From positions 1 through 52,647 of IMG/VR virus record IMGVR_UViG_3300049846_001015: 52,647 nucleotides of DNA. One strand, given 5' to 3'. The stretch comes from a virus. The stretch's first letter is position 1. Each line of letters starts with the position of its first letter. This document shows, one piece after another, positions 38,120 to 48,100 of the stretch. Under the pieces are notes generated by a model, which was given only the letters and a program-made list of their open reading frames with translations, was not told the DNA's origin and ran no database searches. Position numbers and translations under genes: made by a program.

Positions 38120-38147
38120 ATTATTGTCAGATTCTAGATAGAGTCAA
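38120..38147 (-). promoter_or_regulatory. Candidate sigma70-like promoter
   Basis: Minus-strand TTGACT, 16 bases, AATAAT in a 37-base gap between two genes. The predicted start falls at about 38113, at the ATG of the next gene. That implies a leaderless message, or service to genes further downstream. Confidence 0.45.
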
Positions 38148-38151
38148 GCGA

Positions 38152-38856
38152 TTACGCGGCGTTTTTTGCGATTTCCAGGTAATTTTCCTTCCAGCCGGGA
38201 GAAATCTCGAATTCTCCTTTGGCTATTGGGGCTTCCCCCAAAATCCGGTAGTGCTCGTTCATGTCCGGATGGCCGGAAAGATGGGCCGAGCCGGTGTTCC
38301 ATCGGTAAATGTAGAAGATTTTGTCCCGAGGAAGGAGTTCTCCTCTCCGGGGAAATCCTAGTTTCCACAATTCCTTGTTGAAAGCCTGATCTTCCGCGCC
38401 GGAAACCACTACCGGATACCGAAAGAAGTTCAAAACTTCCTTACGCCAGATAGAAAAGACGTGCGTGTTACCCGGATACTGAGTCTCGGAAAACTCTGTT
38501 CGGGGATAATACCAGTGGTTCTCCGCTCGCCACTCATACGAATCTCTCATCTTCTCAACAGACATCGAAATCCGCCAAGGAAAAGAGATGTCGTCGTCAT
38601 CCCATCGGCAAAAAGCGTCGGCCTGAGAGTCTCCTATCATGTACCGAAGCTTCTCCCCGAGGGTGGGGAACCGGAATGGGAGATTAACTACGCGAACTTT
38701 CGGGTGGTCAAACTTCAAGATCTGCCCCGGAGTATCGTTGCAAATCAAGAGTTCTAGGTTCTCGTAATCCTGCCGGAGAAAGGATTCAACAGCTTCCCCG
38801 AGAATCCATAATATATTAGCCCGGTTGAACGTCGGACAGAGACAAACTACTTTCAT
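38152..38856 (-). CDS. Family 2 glycosyltransferase, 234 aa
   Basis: VVCLCPTFNRANILWILGEA at the N-terminus, LLICNDTPG (nucleotide binding), CRWDDDDISFPWRI near residue 87 (D-x-D motif) and SGAEDQAFNKELW later are diagnostic of GT-A family 2. Start ATG 38856 has GAAG upstream. Confidence 0.85.
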   Translation of the reverse strand: MKVVCLCPTFNRANILWILGEAVESFLRQDYENLELLICNDTPGQILKFDHPKVRVVNLPFRFPTLGEKLRYMIGDSQADAFCRWDDDDISFPWRISMSVEKMRDSYEWRAENHWYYPRTEFSETQYPGNTHVFSIWRKEVLNFFRYPVVVSGAEDQAFNKELWKLGFPRRGELLPRDKIFYIYRWNTGSAHLSGHPDMNEHYRILGEAPIAKGEFEISPGWKENYLEIAKNAA

Positions 38857-39001
38857 TCTTCAAATCCTTGCATGAATTGCAAGAACACGGCGAACCTTTT
38901 GAGGGCTCGCCGGTTCTCTCGCAGACTTTGAACAGATAGCACCCCAGCGAAATCAATGCTCGCCAGTGGGCGCTAGCTGACTTTCTCTTTCTCCCTCGCA
39001 C
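38816..39001 (-). CDS. Possible small Cys-rich protein, 61 aa
   Basis: The 117 bases between two glycosyltransferase genes are covered by an open frame (GTG 39001). Its product has CERTGEPSKGSPCSCNSCKD, a plausible metal site. It overlaps both neighbours (29 and 41 bases) and no clear ribosome binding site is present, so it may be chance. Confidence 0.3.
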   Translation of the reverse strand: MRGRKRKSASAHWRALISLGCYLFKVCERTGEPSKGSPCSCNSCKDLKNESSLSLSDVQPG

Positions 39002-40898
39002 GGCGGATAGCCTCTTTCACCAATCCTGGAATCGGGTCTGTCGGATTCAGCTTCCACGCCAAGCCGGTCTTAACCGAGAGTGCGGCGGCTTTGATCTTTT
39101 CGGACCAACTCCAACGGTCCTGTCCGGCTTTAATCTGCTTAACGATTCGCTCGAATTGTTGCTCGCAGCCGTCACAGCCGAGTTTATCCATTTCCTCAGC
39201 TTTGGCCTTGCAATCGCATCCGGGCTTTTCCGCTACCCCAATTTCCTTGAGCATGTTGGTCAACTCGGTGCCCGGTCCTTTCCCTGGAGGGAAAATATTG
39301 ACCGGAGATGCGGGGCGGTCCACTTCCTGCAAACCAATAACAGTAATCCCCCACTTATGCTCGGCGTGGTAGGCGACGAACGCTTTGGGATTTTGATTGA
39401 GATACCACTTGATTCCTTCGAAAAGACCGGGAGAATTTCCACCCTCTCCGACGTTGCCGTTTGAACCAGTTCCGCGAATAACGATAAACCGTCGGACTTG
39501 GCCTCCATGCAAACTGAGTTCTGCTTTAAGCCGCTCTCCGCTATGAACGGTATCCAAATACAGAAGATCCGTCTCGTCGATAATTGGGACCGAAAGGCTA
39601 TCTGTATCCGCGTAGATTTCGACCGACCCTTGGGGGAGGGCTTCAATCACTTTCCGGAGAACCAGATCCGGCTCTTTCGTATAGCTCACCAATTTTAGCG
39701 GCTTGCCCGCTGCGAAGGCAATAGTAGATTCTCGCTTCTTGGTGAATTCGGTGACTCGATTACATTTCGAAGCGAACTCGCGGAGAGTGTCGAAATGTTC
39801 GTCGAGATCCCGCTTACCTGCTTTGCCCCACTCAAACAAAGCTGCGATATCTGTAAGTTGAGGGGGCGGCTGGCTTCCCTGCAAATTACGCAGTTGAAGC
39901 GCCGATGCCGGTCGGAAATGCTTGATCGGATTATCCAACAAGTATTCCCACTGGTCTTTGGGGAGCTTGAACCCGCTGTGGATTTGGCGGAGTTTATCGG
40001 GAGACCGGCGAATCAACTCCAAACTAACCGAATGGACTTCAACCAAATGCTTTGGCAAGTCCTCATCCGAGATGTCTTGATTTACGAAGTGGTCGTAAAT
40101 ATCGTCTAGCGGTAATCCTAGTTCTTGGTGCCCGAGGACGTAATTCCGAACCTTATCGTACAGGAGTGCCGGATACTTATTCCCCCCGACTCGGCCAAAA
40201 CGATGAATCCATCGCAAAAAGGGAAGGCAGAGAGCCCGCCCCCCGGCCTGCCTGAACTTCTCATGGATGTAGAGTTCCTCCCCGCCAAATCCTCGGAAAT
40301 AAGGATTGAACCCTACCCATGATTTCTTGAGACACGCAAAAACTCCCAGACCTTGGCCGGGAATCTCGAAAGGAGGATTTTGCGCGTCGGCGGCTCGGTT
40401 GTCGCAGCCCCACGTTCCCCACATGGCCGAACGCCATACGGGATCGAATTGAGTTTCGAAACTGTTTGTGGGAAGCACTTTCCGTAGATCGGCGACAAGC
40501 GCTACGTCGTCATAGACCAAAGGACCGCTGACGATATCCTTCGAATCCGGGTAAACTTCGAAGTAAGCGCGGAGAAGGTCAATCACTCCGACGGGAAACA
40601 TGACGTGGCAATCCATTACCAAAACCAAGTCCCCGGTAGCTTCCCTAAAGATCCGCTCCCGAGGTTGGGTGGTCCCGGTACTTTCCGGCATCGGAATATA
40701 GCGGACGGTGACAGAATTTTGCGCCCGCATCCATTTCCCAAGGAAACTCCGGAGATGTTTGCTGTGTTCACTTCCGGGAGAGTTATCGACTACGATAATT
40801 TCGCAGTCTTTCAGATTTTGGTGGAGCGCCAAGCTCTCAAGGGTGAAGTATACCCCGTCAAAATCTTCGTAATGAGCCATTCCAATTGTAAGTTTCAT
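38973..40898 (-). CDS. Multidomain glycosyltransferase with planctomycetal-type C-terminal module, 641 aa
   Basis: Residues 1-240 are GT-A: TIGMAHYEDFDGVYFTLESL, IIVVDNSPGSEHS, LVLVMDCHVMFP (D-x-H motif), GFGGEELYIHEKF. Residues 380-530 look like a Rossmann methyltransferase-like region (DLLYLDTVHSGERLKAEL). The end carries CDCKAKAEEMDKLGCDGC and GLVKEAIRRA, a tail I recall from planctomycetal glycosyltransferases. It lies directly after the Thr-rich tail gene. AAGGAATTGAA precedes ATG 40898. Confidence 0.82.
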   Translation of the reverse strand: MKLTIGMAHYEDFDGVYFTLESLALHQNLKDCEIIVVDNSPGSEHSKHLRSFLGKWMRAQNSVTVRYIPMPESTGTTQPRERIFREATGDLVLVMDCHVMFPVGVIDLLRAYFEVYPDSKDIVSGPLVYDDVALVADLRKVLPTNSFETQFDPVWRSAMWGTWGCDNRAADAQNPPFEIPGQGLGVFACLKKSWVGFNPYFRGFGGEELYIHEKFRQAGGRALCLPFLRWIHRFGRVGGNKYPALLYDKVRNYVLGHQELGLPLDDIYDHFVNQDISDEDLPKHLVEVHSVSLELIRRSPDKLRQIHSGFKLPKDQWEYLLDNPIKHFRPASALQLRNLQGSQPPPQLTDIAALFEWGKAGKRDLDEHFDTLREFASKCNRVTEFTKKRESTIAFAAGKPLKLVSYTKEPDLVLRKVIEALPQGSVEIYADTDSLSVPIIDETDLLYLDTVHSGERLKAELSLHGGQVRRFIVIRGTGSNGNVGEGGNSPGLFEGIKWYLNQNPKAFVAYHAEHKWGITVIGLQEVDRPASPVNIFPPGKGPGTELTNMLKEIGVAEKPGCDCKAKAEEMDKLGCDGCEQQFERIVKQIKAGQDRWSWSEKIKAAALSVKTGLAWKLNPTDPIPGLVKEAIRRAREKEKVS

Positions 40899-40911
40899 TT
40901 CAATTCCTTAT

Positions 40912-43900
40912 CTAAACAGGCGTGCAGGGGAAAACCCCTTGAACAGTGGACGTGGTGGGACAATTGCATCCAGGTAAACAACTATAATCAATCCGGGTAT
41001 ACACTTCCCGAACCGAAATTTCTCCATCGAACGACGCCGGCTCAACACCATACTCGCAAGTCCCGCAAGCCGGGGTCGTAGTTGTGGTCGTCGTAGTTGT
41101 GGTGGTTGTGGTGGGGCAATTAACCGTCCCGCAGTTTTCTCCCTCATATCCAGGATAGGAGACGCAACCGTCAGCCTCGCATTGACACTTGCGGAGGAAA
41201 TAGCAATCTCCGTAAGAACCGAGACCGTCAATCCCGTCACAGCAGCAGAGAGTGATCTCACACTCGCTCGTATCCGTACAATCCTCCCCCTCAAACCAAC
41301 AGGCGGGGAGTGGGCATTCCGACTCTAGAGTAACCGCGCAAGATCCGTCGCCAAAACAACATCTTCCTGTAGGCGGGTAGCATTCAGCGCAATCGGTCAA
41401 ATCACAACGCCAAACACCCCCATTAAGTTCACAAGCAAACTCGGTAACATTCTCAGTACACCCATCTTGCGGATAATTACAGCAAACACAAGAAGGAGGT
41501 GGAGTAGTTGACGTAGTTGTGGTAGTGGTAGTTGGCGGTTGAGACCCGCAAGCTGTCCAAGTAGTCGGGTTAGTGCAGAAATCCAGTGTGGGGGCAGATC
41601 CCGGCTCTGCGCAAGGGCATTCAGGATCGCAGGGGTTAGTCTCGATATTCCAAAATCCGGTGCCGGAATTCCAAACCCACTTGCAAAGATCGTTACAGGG
41701 AGCCTTTGTGGTTGACGTACAGTAGTTCTCGCAAGGATCGTAGTCAGTTCCCGGCAAGCAGGGCATCGAAACGACGCGGCATACGTCAGGATCTTCCGTC
41801 CAAGTAGGTTCGAGACACTGACACGCCTCAGCTTGACCGTTGTATTCGCATCCTCCCAACGGGAACCAACAGTTCAAAATTCCATGCCAGCACCAAGAGC
41901 AGGACGACCGACACGGAGGATCTGGTTGTCCTGTGGTGGTGGTCGTTCCGGAGCAGGATGTAGTCTCTGTTACGCAAGTGCAGTTATCCTCCGGAGTGTA
42001 GTCCGGTTCGGGACATTGGCAGCAATCGGTATTGCATTGGCTCTCAAGATCTGGCCTAGCTTCTCCATCCAGATCCTCTGAGCCAAAACAGTCGCAACCA
42101 ACCCGCCATTGTCCGGCGCAGGAGAATGCTGAGTAGTCAAACTCGGGGTCGTATTTACGCCACATGCTCGCGGCCCAAACCCAATGGCAGGTTCCGGAGC
42201 AAGTAACTTCTTCGCAAGGATTTGTGCAGGGAGGACATTCTCGACCGCAGTAATCAACTTGGCGACTTTGTGGACCACACGCAGTCATCACGCATTCGCC
42301 GTCGTTTGTTCCGCATTCAAACGGCTTCATGCAGACACACGTTGACGGAGGGAGTGTCGTCGTGGTAGTAGGCGGGCAAGGTTCGGCCTTGACAATCTCC
42401 TGACACTCTCTCCCCTCAAGAGAAACTTGGAGTTCCGTCAGGTAATTAAACTCGGCTTGGAAGCGATTGCAAGTCCAAGACCCGCGATCCATAGTATTTA
42501 CTTGGTCGCTTGTAAAATTCTCGTAATAGAGAATGAACGTGTCGCCCTCGAACTGTCCCCAAATTTCTAAGAATACTTGGAGTTCCCCTTCAACAAGAAC
42601 GAAAGGATCAGTAGACCAAACGTGTCCCCCGTCAATTACGCGGTGGGTAAGTTCAATTGGGACGTTAAGAAATAGCTCATCCTCGTAAAAAAGCGTAGCC
42701 GTCCCTGTCATTTTTTTGGGGAGACAGTAACACTCTGGAACAACGTCATCCGGAAGATCGACGAGAACGCAACCCAACCCGCAAGCGCGAAAACAAGTCT
42801 CGGGCGTCGGTTCGATAGTTGTCGTAGTGGTCGTTGTCCTCCAATTTTCGGAACAAGCGTTGATCGTCTCGACCCAAACTGTTTCAAGCTCGTCCCAAAC
42901 AAAGAGGCAATACCCGTAGCATTCATTGAAATACGGGTCAAGCGGTTCTTCTGGATCGGAATTGCCATCCCTACTGAACCCGAGATTCAGCATGGCTTCG
43001 ATATCGAGAGACAGCCTTCCCATCTCGTCTTTGTGGAGACCGCACCCAAGAGGGATGTTTATCCGAGCTTCTAATGCGTAGACTTCCGTGTTAGCCCGAA
43101 GAATAGAATCTCGCTCGGCGCAGGCGCACTCGAAATCCGAACCGGGACAATCGTTGCCGACGCAGAAGTAAAAGAGAGTTTCCCCTACCGGATAGTCGGT
43201 GGAGTATGCTACCGGGCAAGCTTCGAAATATCCATCGAAGTTAATGCTCTCGCAGTTAGTGCAACCCGCAGCGGACAAACTTACGCGAATCGTAACGTCA
43301 TCCAACTCGATATCCGCGTATCCCTCAAAAGGGTTACACTGGAAAGCTAAAAGCGATACGCTTCCAGACGGCCCGAGTAGAACCGCGTAATCCAAACTGG
43401 CCGAGACAGGATCATACTCAAAAGTGATCTGAACGGGGCCGGATGGGATAATGAAATTAAAGGGATAGATCCAAGCCCCGGAGGAATAGTTGAATTCCGC
43501 GTCGAGGACCGCGAGGGTGTCCTCTGTTAGATTGTCTGTGATTGTGATTTCGGCAGCGATGTCACTCGGAGTGCATCCACAAGGTCCGAGCGTCGGGACG
43601 CAACCGCCGCAATTCTCGGACTCGGCGTGGAAATGCCAAGATTTGCCTAGGCACTCTAAAGAGGCTTGGGTTTCTCCGTAGCAACCGAAGATATAGCCCA
43701 TCGCTGCCCCGGTGAGCTTCCACTCGGTTTCGAGATCCTCGTCCTCTCGTAAAAACCCTCCGGTATTTCCGTAAGGGGAGGAAAGATAGAACCTTACCGG
43801 GGGAACTACGCATTCGCAGCAAGGGGTTTGAATTCCCGGGCAGCAATAGTCGTTCTCTACCGGGACTTTGAAAACCGGCCCACAGGCTACGACGAAGTTA

Positions 43901-44811
43901 GCGTAATAGACATTGGGATCTAACCGGCATCCGACTTCGTAAAGACCCCCGTAAGCCACGTCGTAGAAATCGTTGGGAACGGAGAGCATTTTGCAACCGC
44001 CCAACTGCGCCCACGGTTTGTCCGACATACGGACATCGCAATCCATGAACACCTGCTTGAAAGCGGTGCATTGGAATTCGTTGCCCTGGATTACATCGTA
44101 GAAAGTAACCGTGACCTTAACCTGGAAAACTTGCGAGTGATTACCGCAAGTTCGGACGGTCGCTTTCATCCCCTGGAGGAACGTGTCCTCAATCTTGGCC
44201 TCGTCGGGACCGCCGTTGGGATCGGTCATCACGTCCCAATCAATCTTTAGCATGTTGAGGATAGTTCTATCGAACTGGTCCTTACACGCAAACGACATCT
44301 CCAACCAGTAGGTGGACATATCGCAGCAGCCAATGAAGTCGTTCCCCTTAACATTCAATTGAATGTCAAAGGCATTACATTGATTTGTTTCTGAGGGTTG
44401 GCCGCAATCGTACTTGAATTGGCGAATTGCGGATTTCGCGGAGACGCCTCCCGTGGTCAGGTTGGCAGCCTGAACTCTCCAGTAGACGGACTCGCCCACC
44501 CGCATATCGTCGTCACGGATAATTTCGTAAACCGTGGTGGGAGCGGGTACGATAGCTTCTCGGAGAGTCGGACCCCGGAAATCTTGAGAGTTAGCCCACT
44601 GAACAAGATAGGTATCCGCCCCGTTTACTGGATACCACTGGAGAAAGATACTGGAGCCTACTCCAGTTTCGCCTTCCAAGCAAATTACTGCGCCGTCTCT
44701 AGGATAGAGGAGACGGGGAGGCTCTAAGAGAATGTCCGTTCGCCAAGTCGCCTCAGGGAAGGCCACCGACGGGGAAAGAGTTTGGTGCGGGTTGCAAAGA
44801 CCGTAGTACAT
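40912..44811 (-). CDS. Cys-rich tail protein with poly-Thr linkers, 1299 aa
   Basis: It follows the distal tail gene, so a tail-tip or receptor-facing role is likely. Residues 50-130 look fibronectin-III-like (IFLQWYPVNGADTYLVQWA). The middle has beta domains with many Cys. From about 650 on, Cys-rich modules (for example CHWVWAASMW, CKWVWNSGTGFW, RCCFGDGSC) are joined by Thr runs; the longest is 13 Thr at about 41077-41115. Other runs lie near 41510, 41940, 42360 and 42820. So many Cys imply disulfides or metal binding outside the cell. ATG 44811 overlaps the upstream TGA. Confidence 0.75.
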   Translation of the reverse strand: MYYGLCNPHQTLSPSVAFPEATWRTDILLEPPRLLYPRDGAVICLEGETGVGSSIFLQWYPVNGADTYLVQWANSQDFRGPTLREAIVPAPTTVYEIIRDDDMRVGESVYWRVQAANLTTGGVSAKSAIRQFKYDCGQPSETNQCNAFDIQLNVKGNDFIGCCDMSTYWLEMSFACKDQFDRTILNMLKIDWDVMTDPNGGPDEAKIEDTFLQGMKATVRTCGNHSQVFQVKVTVTFYDVIQGNEFQCTAFKQVFMDCDVRMSDKPWAQLGGCKMLSVPNDFYDVAYGGLYEVGCRLDPNVYYANFVVACGPVFKVPVENDYCCPGIQTPCCECVVPPVRFYLSSPYGNTGGFLREDEDLETEWKLTGAAMGYIFGCYGETQASLECLGKSWHFHAESENCGGCVPTLGPCGCTPSDIAAEITITDNLTEDTLAVLDAEFNYSSGAWIYPFNFIIPSGPVQITFEYDPVSASLDYAVLLGPSGSVSLLAFQCNPFEGYADIELDDVTIRVSLSAAGCTNCESINFDGYFEACPVAYSTDYPVGETLFYFCVGNDCPGSDFECACAERDSILRANTEVYALEARINIPLGCGLHKDEMGRLSLDIEAMLNLGFSRDGNSDPEEPLDPYFNECYGYCLFVWDELETVWVETINACSENWRTTTTTTTIEPTPETCFRACGLGCVLVDLPDDVVPECYCLPKKMTGTATLFYEDELFLNVPIELTHRVIDGGHVWSTDPFVLVEGELQVFLEIWGQFEGDTFILYYENFTSDQVNTMDRGSWTCNRFQAEFNYLTELQVSLEGRECQEIVKAEPCPPTTTTTLPPSTCVCMKPFECGTNDGECVMTACGPQSRQVDYCGRECPPCTNPCEEVTCSGTCHWVWAASMWRKYDPEFDYSAFSCAGQWRVGCDCFGSEDLDGEARPDLESQCNTDCCQCPEPDYTPEDNCTCVTETTSCSGTTTTTGQPDPPCRSSCSWCWHGILNCWFPLGGCEYNGQAEACQCLEPTWTEDPDVCRVVSMPCLPGTDYDPCENYCTSTTKAPCNDLCKWVWNSGTGFWNIETNPCDPECPCAEPGSAPTLDFCTNPTTWTACGSQPPTTTTTTTSTTPPPSCVCCNYPQDGCTENVTEFACELNGGVWRCDLTDCAECYPPTGRCCFGDGSCAVTLESECPLPACWFEGEDCTDTSECEITLCCCDGIDGLGSYGDCYFLRKCQCEADGCVSYPGYEGENCGTVNCPTTTTTTTTTTTTTPACGTCEYGVEPASFDGEISVREVYTRIDYSCLPGCNCPTTSTVQGVFPCTPV

Positions 44812-45185
44812 CAACAACTCACTTCGTAATCGTCATTCACGCAGACTACGCGGAAACTCCCTGCAAGAGAAAAAACGGTGCCTCGAATCGTTGGAGGTTC
44901 GAATGTCCAAAATTCTACGGTCAGGTTTTCTCCCCAGTATCCGGTAAAGACCATTGTACCAGATTGCTTGTATTTATTGTACAAAAACTGGAAGGTGTCT
45001 TTATCAGCAGCAGCGATAGTCCAACTAAACGTGTCCTCGCCGTGAATGAACTCGGGTTGAAGGGTCTGAGTAACAACTCCCCCAGTCGTTTTGAGAATTG
45101 CGGTTCTCTTGCGGGGGATATAGGGTTGGTAAGAAAAAGACAGGGGCAAATTCTCGGAGGCAAGAGTTGCGATAGGGAAACTCAT
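44811..45185 (-). CDS. Distal-tail/minor tail-like protein, 124 aa
   Basis: LPLSFSYQPYIPRKRTAILKTTGG, DTFSWTIAAADKDTFQFLYNKY, GYWGENLTVEFWTFEPP and SLAGSFRVV follow the layout of short minor tail proteins placed right after the tape measure. Probably joins tail tube to tip. ATG 45185 overlaps the tape measure stop. Confidence 0.68.
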   Translation of the reverse strand: MSFPIATLASENLPLSFSYQPYIPRKRTAILKTTGGVVTQTLQPEFIHGEDTFSWTIAAADKDTFQFLYNKYKQSGTMVFTGYWGENLTVEFWTFEPPTIRGTVFSLAGSFRVVCVNDDYEVSC

Positions 45186-48100
45186 ACAGAGAAACCTCCG
45201 GAATTCAGAGCGTCTCGGATCGTTCTGCGAAGCAAGTCTAAATCTGCGCCATTATTGTTCACATTGATTTGGACAGTTCGGTTATCCGCCAGAGGGGTGC
45301 CGTTGGGATTGGCCGAATTGGGGAGAGTGAAGGGATTCGGAATTCCCGGCAGATTGCCGTCAAGATTGAATCCGTTGGAGACAAAACCTTTCAGCCGAGC
45401 AATCTGCTTGATCCACTCAAGCAAGAAAGCGTCTACCCACATCGCAGGAGAAGCGGCGAAAAGGGTCTGAATATTATTAAGAGCCGTCTCGATCTCCGGG
45501 GTCATCGTGTTTTTGATCTTGTCCGGGATGGTATTGGGGTCGAACCCGGTCCCCCCAACGTCAATCCCAGCAGTTTTTTGCCGCCGCTGAAAGAACGCAT
45601 CCATCAAAAGAAATTCTTGCTTCTTCCGCCGAATGAGATTATCAATGCTCGCAGTATCTTCCCCCGCAGCAGCCAATTTACGGCGGCGTCTATCCAATGC
45701 CTCAAGCATTTCGGCGGCGCGGAAAGTCCTACGTTGGGAGTTGTAAACTGCGTCCTCCCGTTTTTGCTCGATGGCCGCGATCATCGACATGAAGTAGGCG
45801 AGTTCTCGGGCGTTCTGAGCTTGGCCCGCAAGCGACTTGAGAATATCCATCTCAATATCGTCGCGTTCTTTGGCCTGCTCTTTCTGAGTTTTCCACTTCT
45901 TTTCAAGCTCTTTGCGTTCCTTCTCCGCAGCTTTCTTGTCCTCGTCGGACCAAGTTTTCTTTTGAGCCTCAATTTCCAACTGGAGTTCTTCCTCTTTCAG
46001 CCGGATGAACTCTTTTTGACGAGCGAGAATTTGAGCGTCTTGCGCCGGGTCTCCGGTTAGTTGGAAAAGGTCGTTGGCCTCACTTTGGATGGCCGCTTGC
46101 CCAACCTTTTTCTTCATCTTCTCGTACTCAGCGACGTTGCGTTCTCGCTCCGCACGTTCCAACTGGAGACCGTCAATGGTCTCAGCTTGTTTCTCGTTGG
46201 CCTCGTCGATCAATTTGTTTTGATCTTCGGTGGCTTTTTGAGCGATTCGGGCGCGGAGAGCCCCAATAGCAGTAGCTTTTGTCATATCATTTTCAGCGAT
46301 TGCTACCGCCATAGCCGACTTGAGATACTCATCCTGGGCATCGGTAGCCTCTCGAATGGCGTCGATTTTCTCTCGGAGAGTTTCGGCATTTCTCTTGAGA
46401 CCCTTCTCGATATCTTCGAGGGTCATTCCATAGGATTCCTCGACTGCTTTCAATTTCTCAAGCTCGGTTCGGGCAGCTTCTTGCTGATTTAGGAAATCCT
46501 TAAAAGCGGCGGTAGCCGCCTCAATATTTCCTCCCGCCTCCGCCAAGAAATCGCGGTCTCCAACGGCCCCTTGCATTGGAGAGAGAAGTTTGAGTCTGGC
46601 TTCGAGAAGTTCTCGCTCTTTCAAAAGTAGCGAGATTCGATCTTGAATGTTTTGACGTTCCTCCGCAGGGGCGGAGATGAAGTCCTCATTGGCCTTCATT
46701 ATTTGGTCATTAACCGAGATGAGGGCTTCTTGGTCCTTTTTTACCTTCTCTGCAAGATTAGCGTTCCCGCCGAGGAGCGCGTCCCTAACCGTTTTGAAAC
46801 TCTGGGACGTTTTGCTCGCATCCTTCATGGACTCTACAAGCTTATTGTTAGCCTCTTGCAGTTTCTCGATTTCCTTGTTGAGATCATTGTATTCGGCTTT
46901 TTTCTCCGCCAAATCCTTAAACCCGAAGTCTCCGGCGAGTAAGCCGAAACTCAAATTGTATCCGATGCGTTTCCACGCGGGCATGGCGCTAGCGTCGATC
47001 TGCTCTCCGAGTTTCGCCGCCTTGTCATTCAACTCGAAAATCTTTTCCTGATTAGCTCTGAATTGCGCGCGAATTTCGTCAACCGCTGAGGTGCCCCCCG
47101 CGAGACCACTCTCAGATCCGGTAAGTCTCTTCAACTCTTCGAAGTCTTTAGCGGTAAGGTTGGTCCCCTTCTGCATCAACTCGATTGCTTGCCGAGAATT
47201 ATCAGTTTGTTGATTTTGGCGTTTAATCAGAAGTTCTGTGTTTCTGATAAGCGCCAAAATCTCGGCATTCAACTCACGATAGGCGTCGGACGCCTCGTAT
47301 GCGGCTCTTGCCGACTCCATAATCCAGTTACCGAGTTGCAATCCGATAAGAATTCCAACAGCGGCGGCAGTCCCCGCAATGGTCCCAATCATAGCGGTCT
47401 TGAAAAGGAGCGCCGCAATTCGAACGCGGGTCATCGCAGCCTGCAAAGCAATGGATTGGGCGGTGGCCGCCGCCATTGTTTGTTGCAGGATGGCGAATTG
47501 CGCCTGGGCGCTGGAAATCGCCACCCCCAGAGAGTAAAACCCCGCAGCGAACGCGACGATTTTCCCCATAACCAGCAAGACGGCCCCAGCGGGGACCACG
47601 ATGCTTATAAGAATCTCAGCCATCCTAGCCAGACTGGCGACTAACGCCGGGTTCTCTTTTACCCAAGCGCGAATAGAATCGACAATGCTGATAAGCCCTT
47701 GAACCATCTCTCTGATACGGGGCTTCAAAACTTCAAAAACTTCCACCAGCAAAGATTGGAAGTTTGACTTTAATTTTTCGGCGTCTCCCGCAAGAGTATC
47801 CAGTCGGATCTGCCGCACGGCGTCGGCAACGCCGGAAGCCTGTTGATTCAACTTTAGAATCCGATCAAAAGCTTCCGACCCGCCTTGGATCAAATTGATA
47901 AAAGACCTAGCGGCCCGCTCATCAAAAATCTCAGCGATATTCAGAAAATCTTCGTTAGAAATTTTCTGAATTCGCTCAAATTCTGCAACGATATCCGAAA
48001 GAGAATTCTTAGTTAGGTCGATACGGGAGTACGACGAGCCCACTTTTTCTAAAGCTTCGCCGAACTTATCTGCCTCCTCCCTAATCTGATTGAACGCTCT

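Noticed and set aside
41077-41115. Short tandem repeat or CRISPR-like array in the tail gene
   Set aside because: It is a run of Thr codons inside a continuous reading frame, with varied third bases and no repeat-spacer structure.
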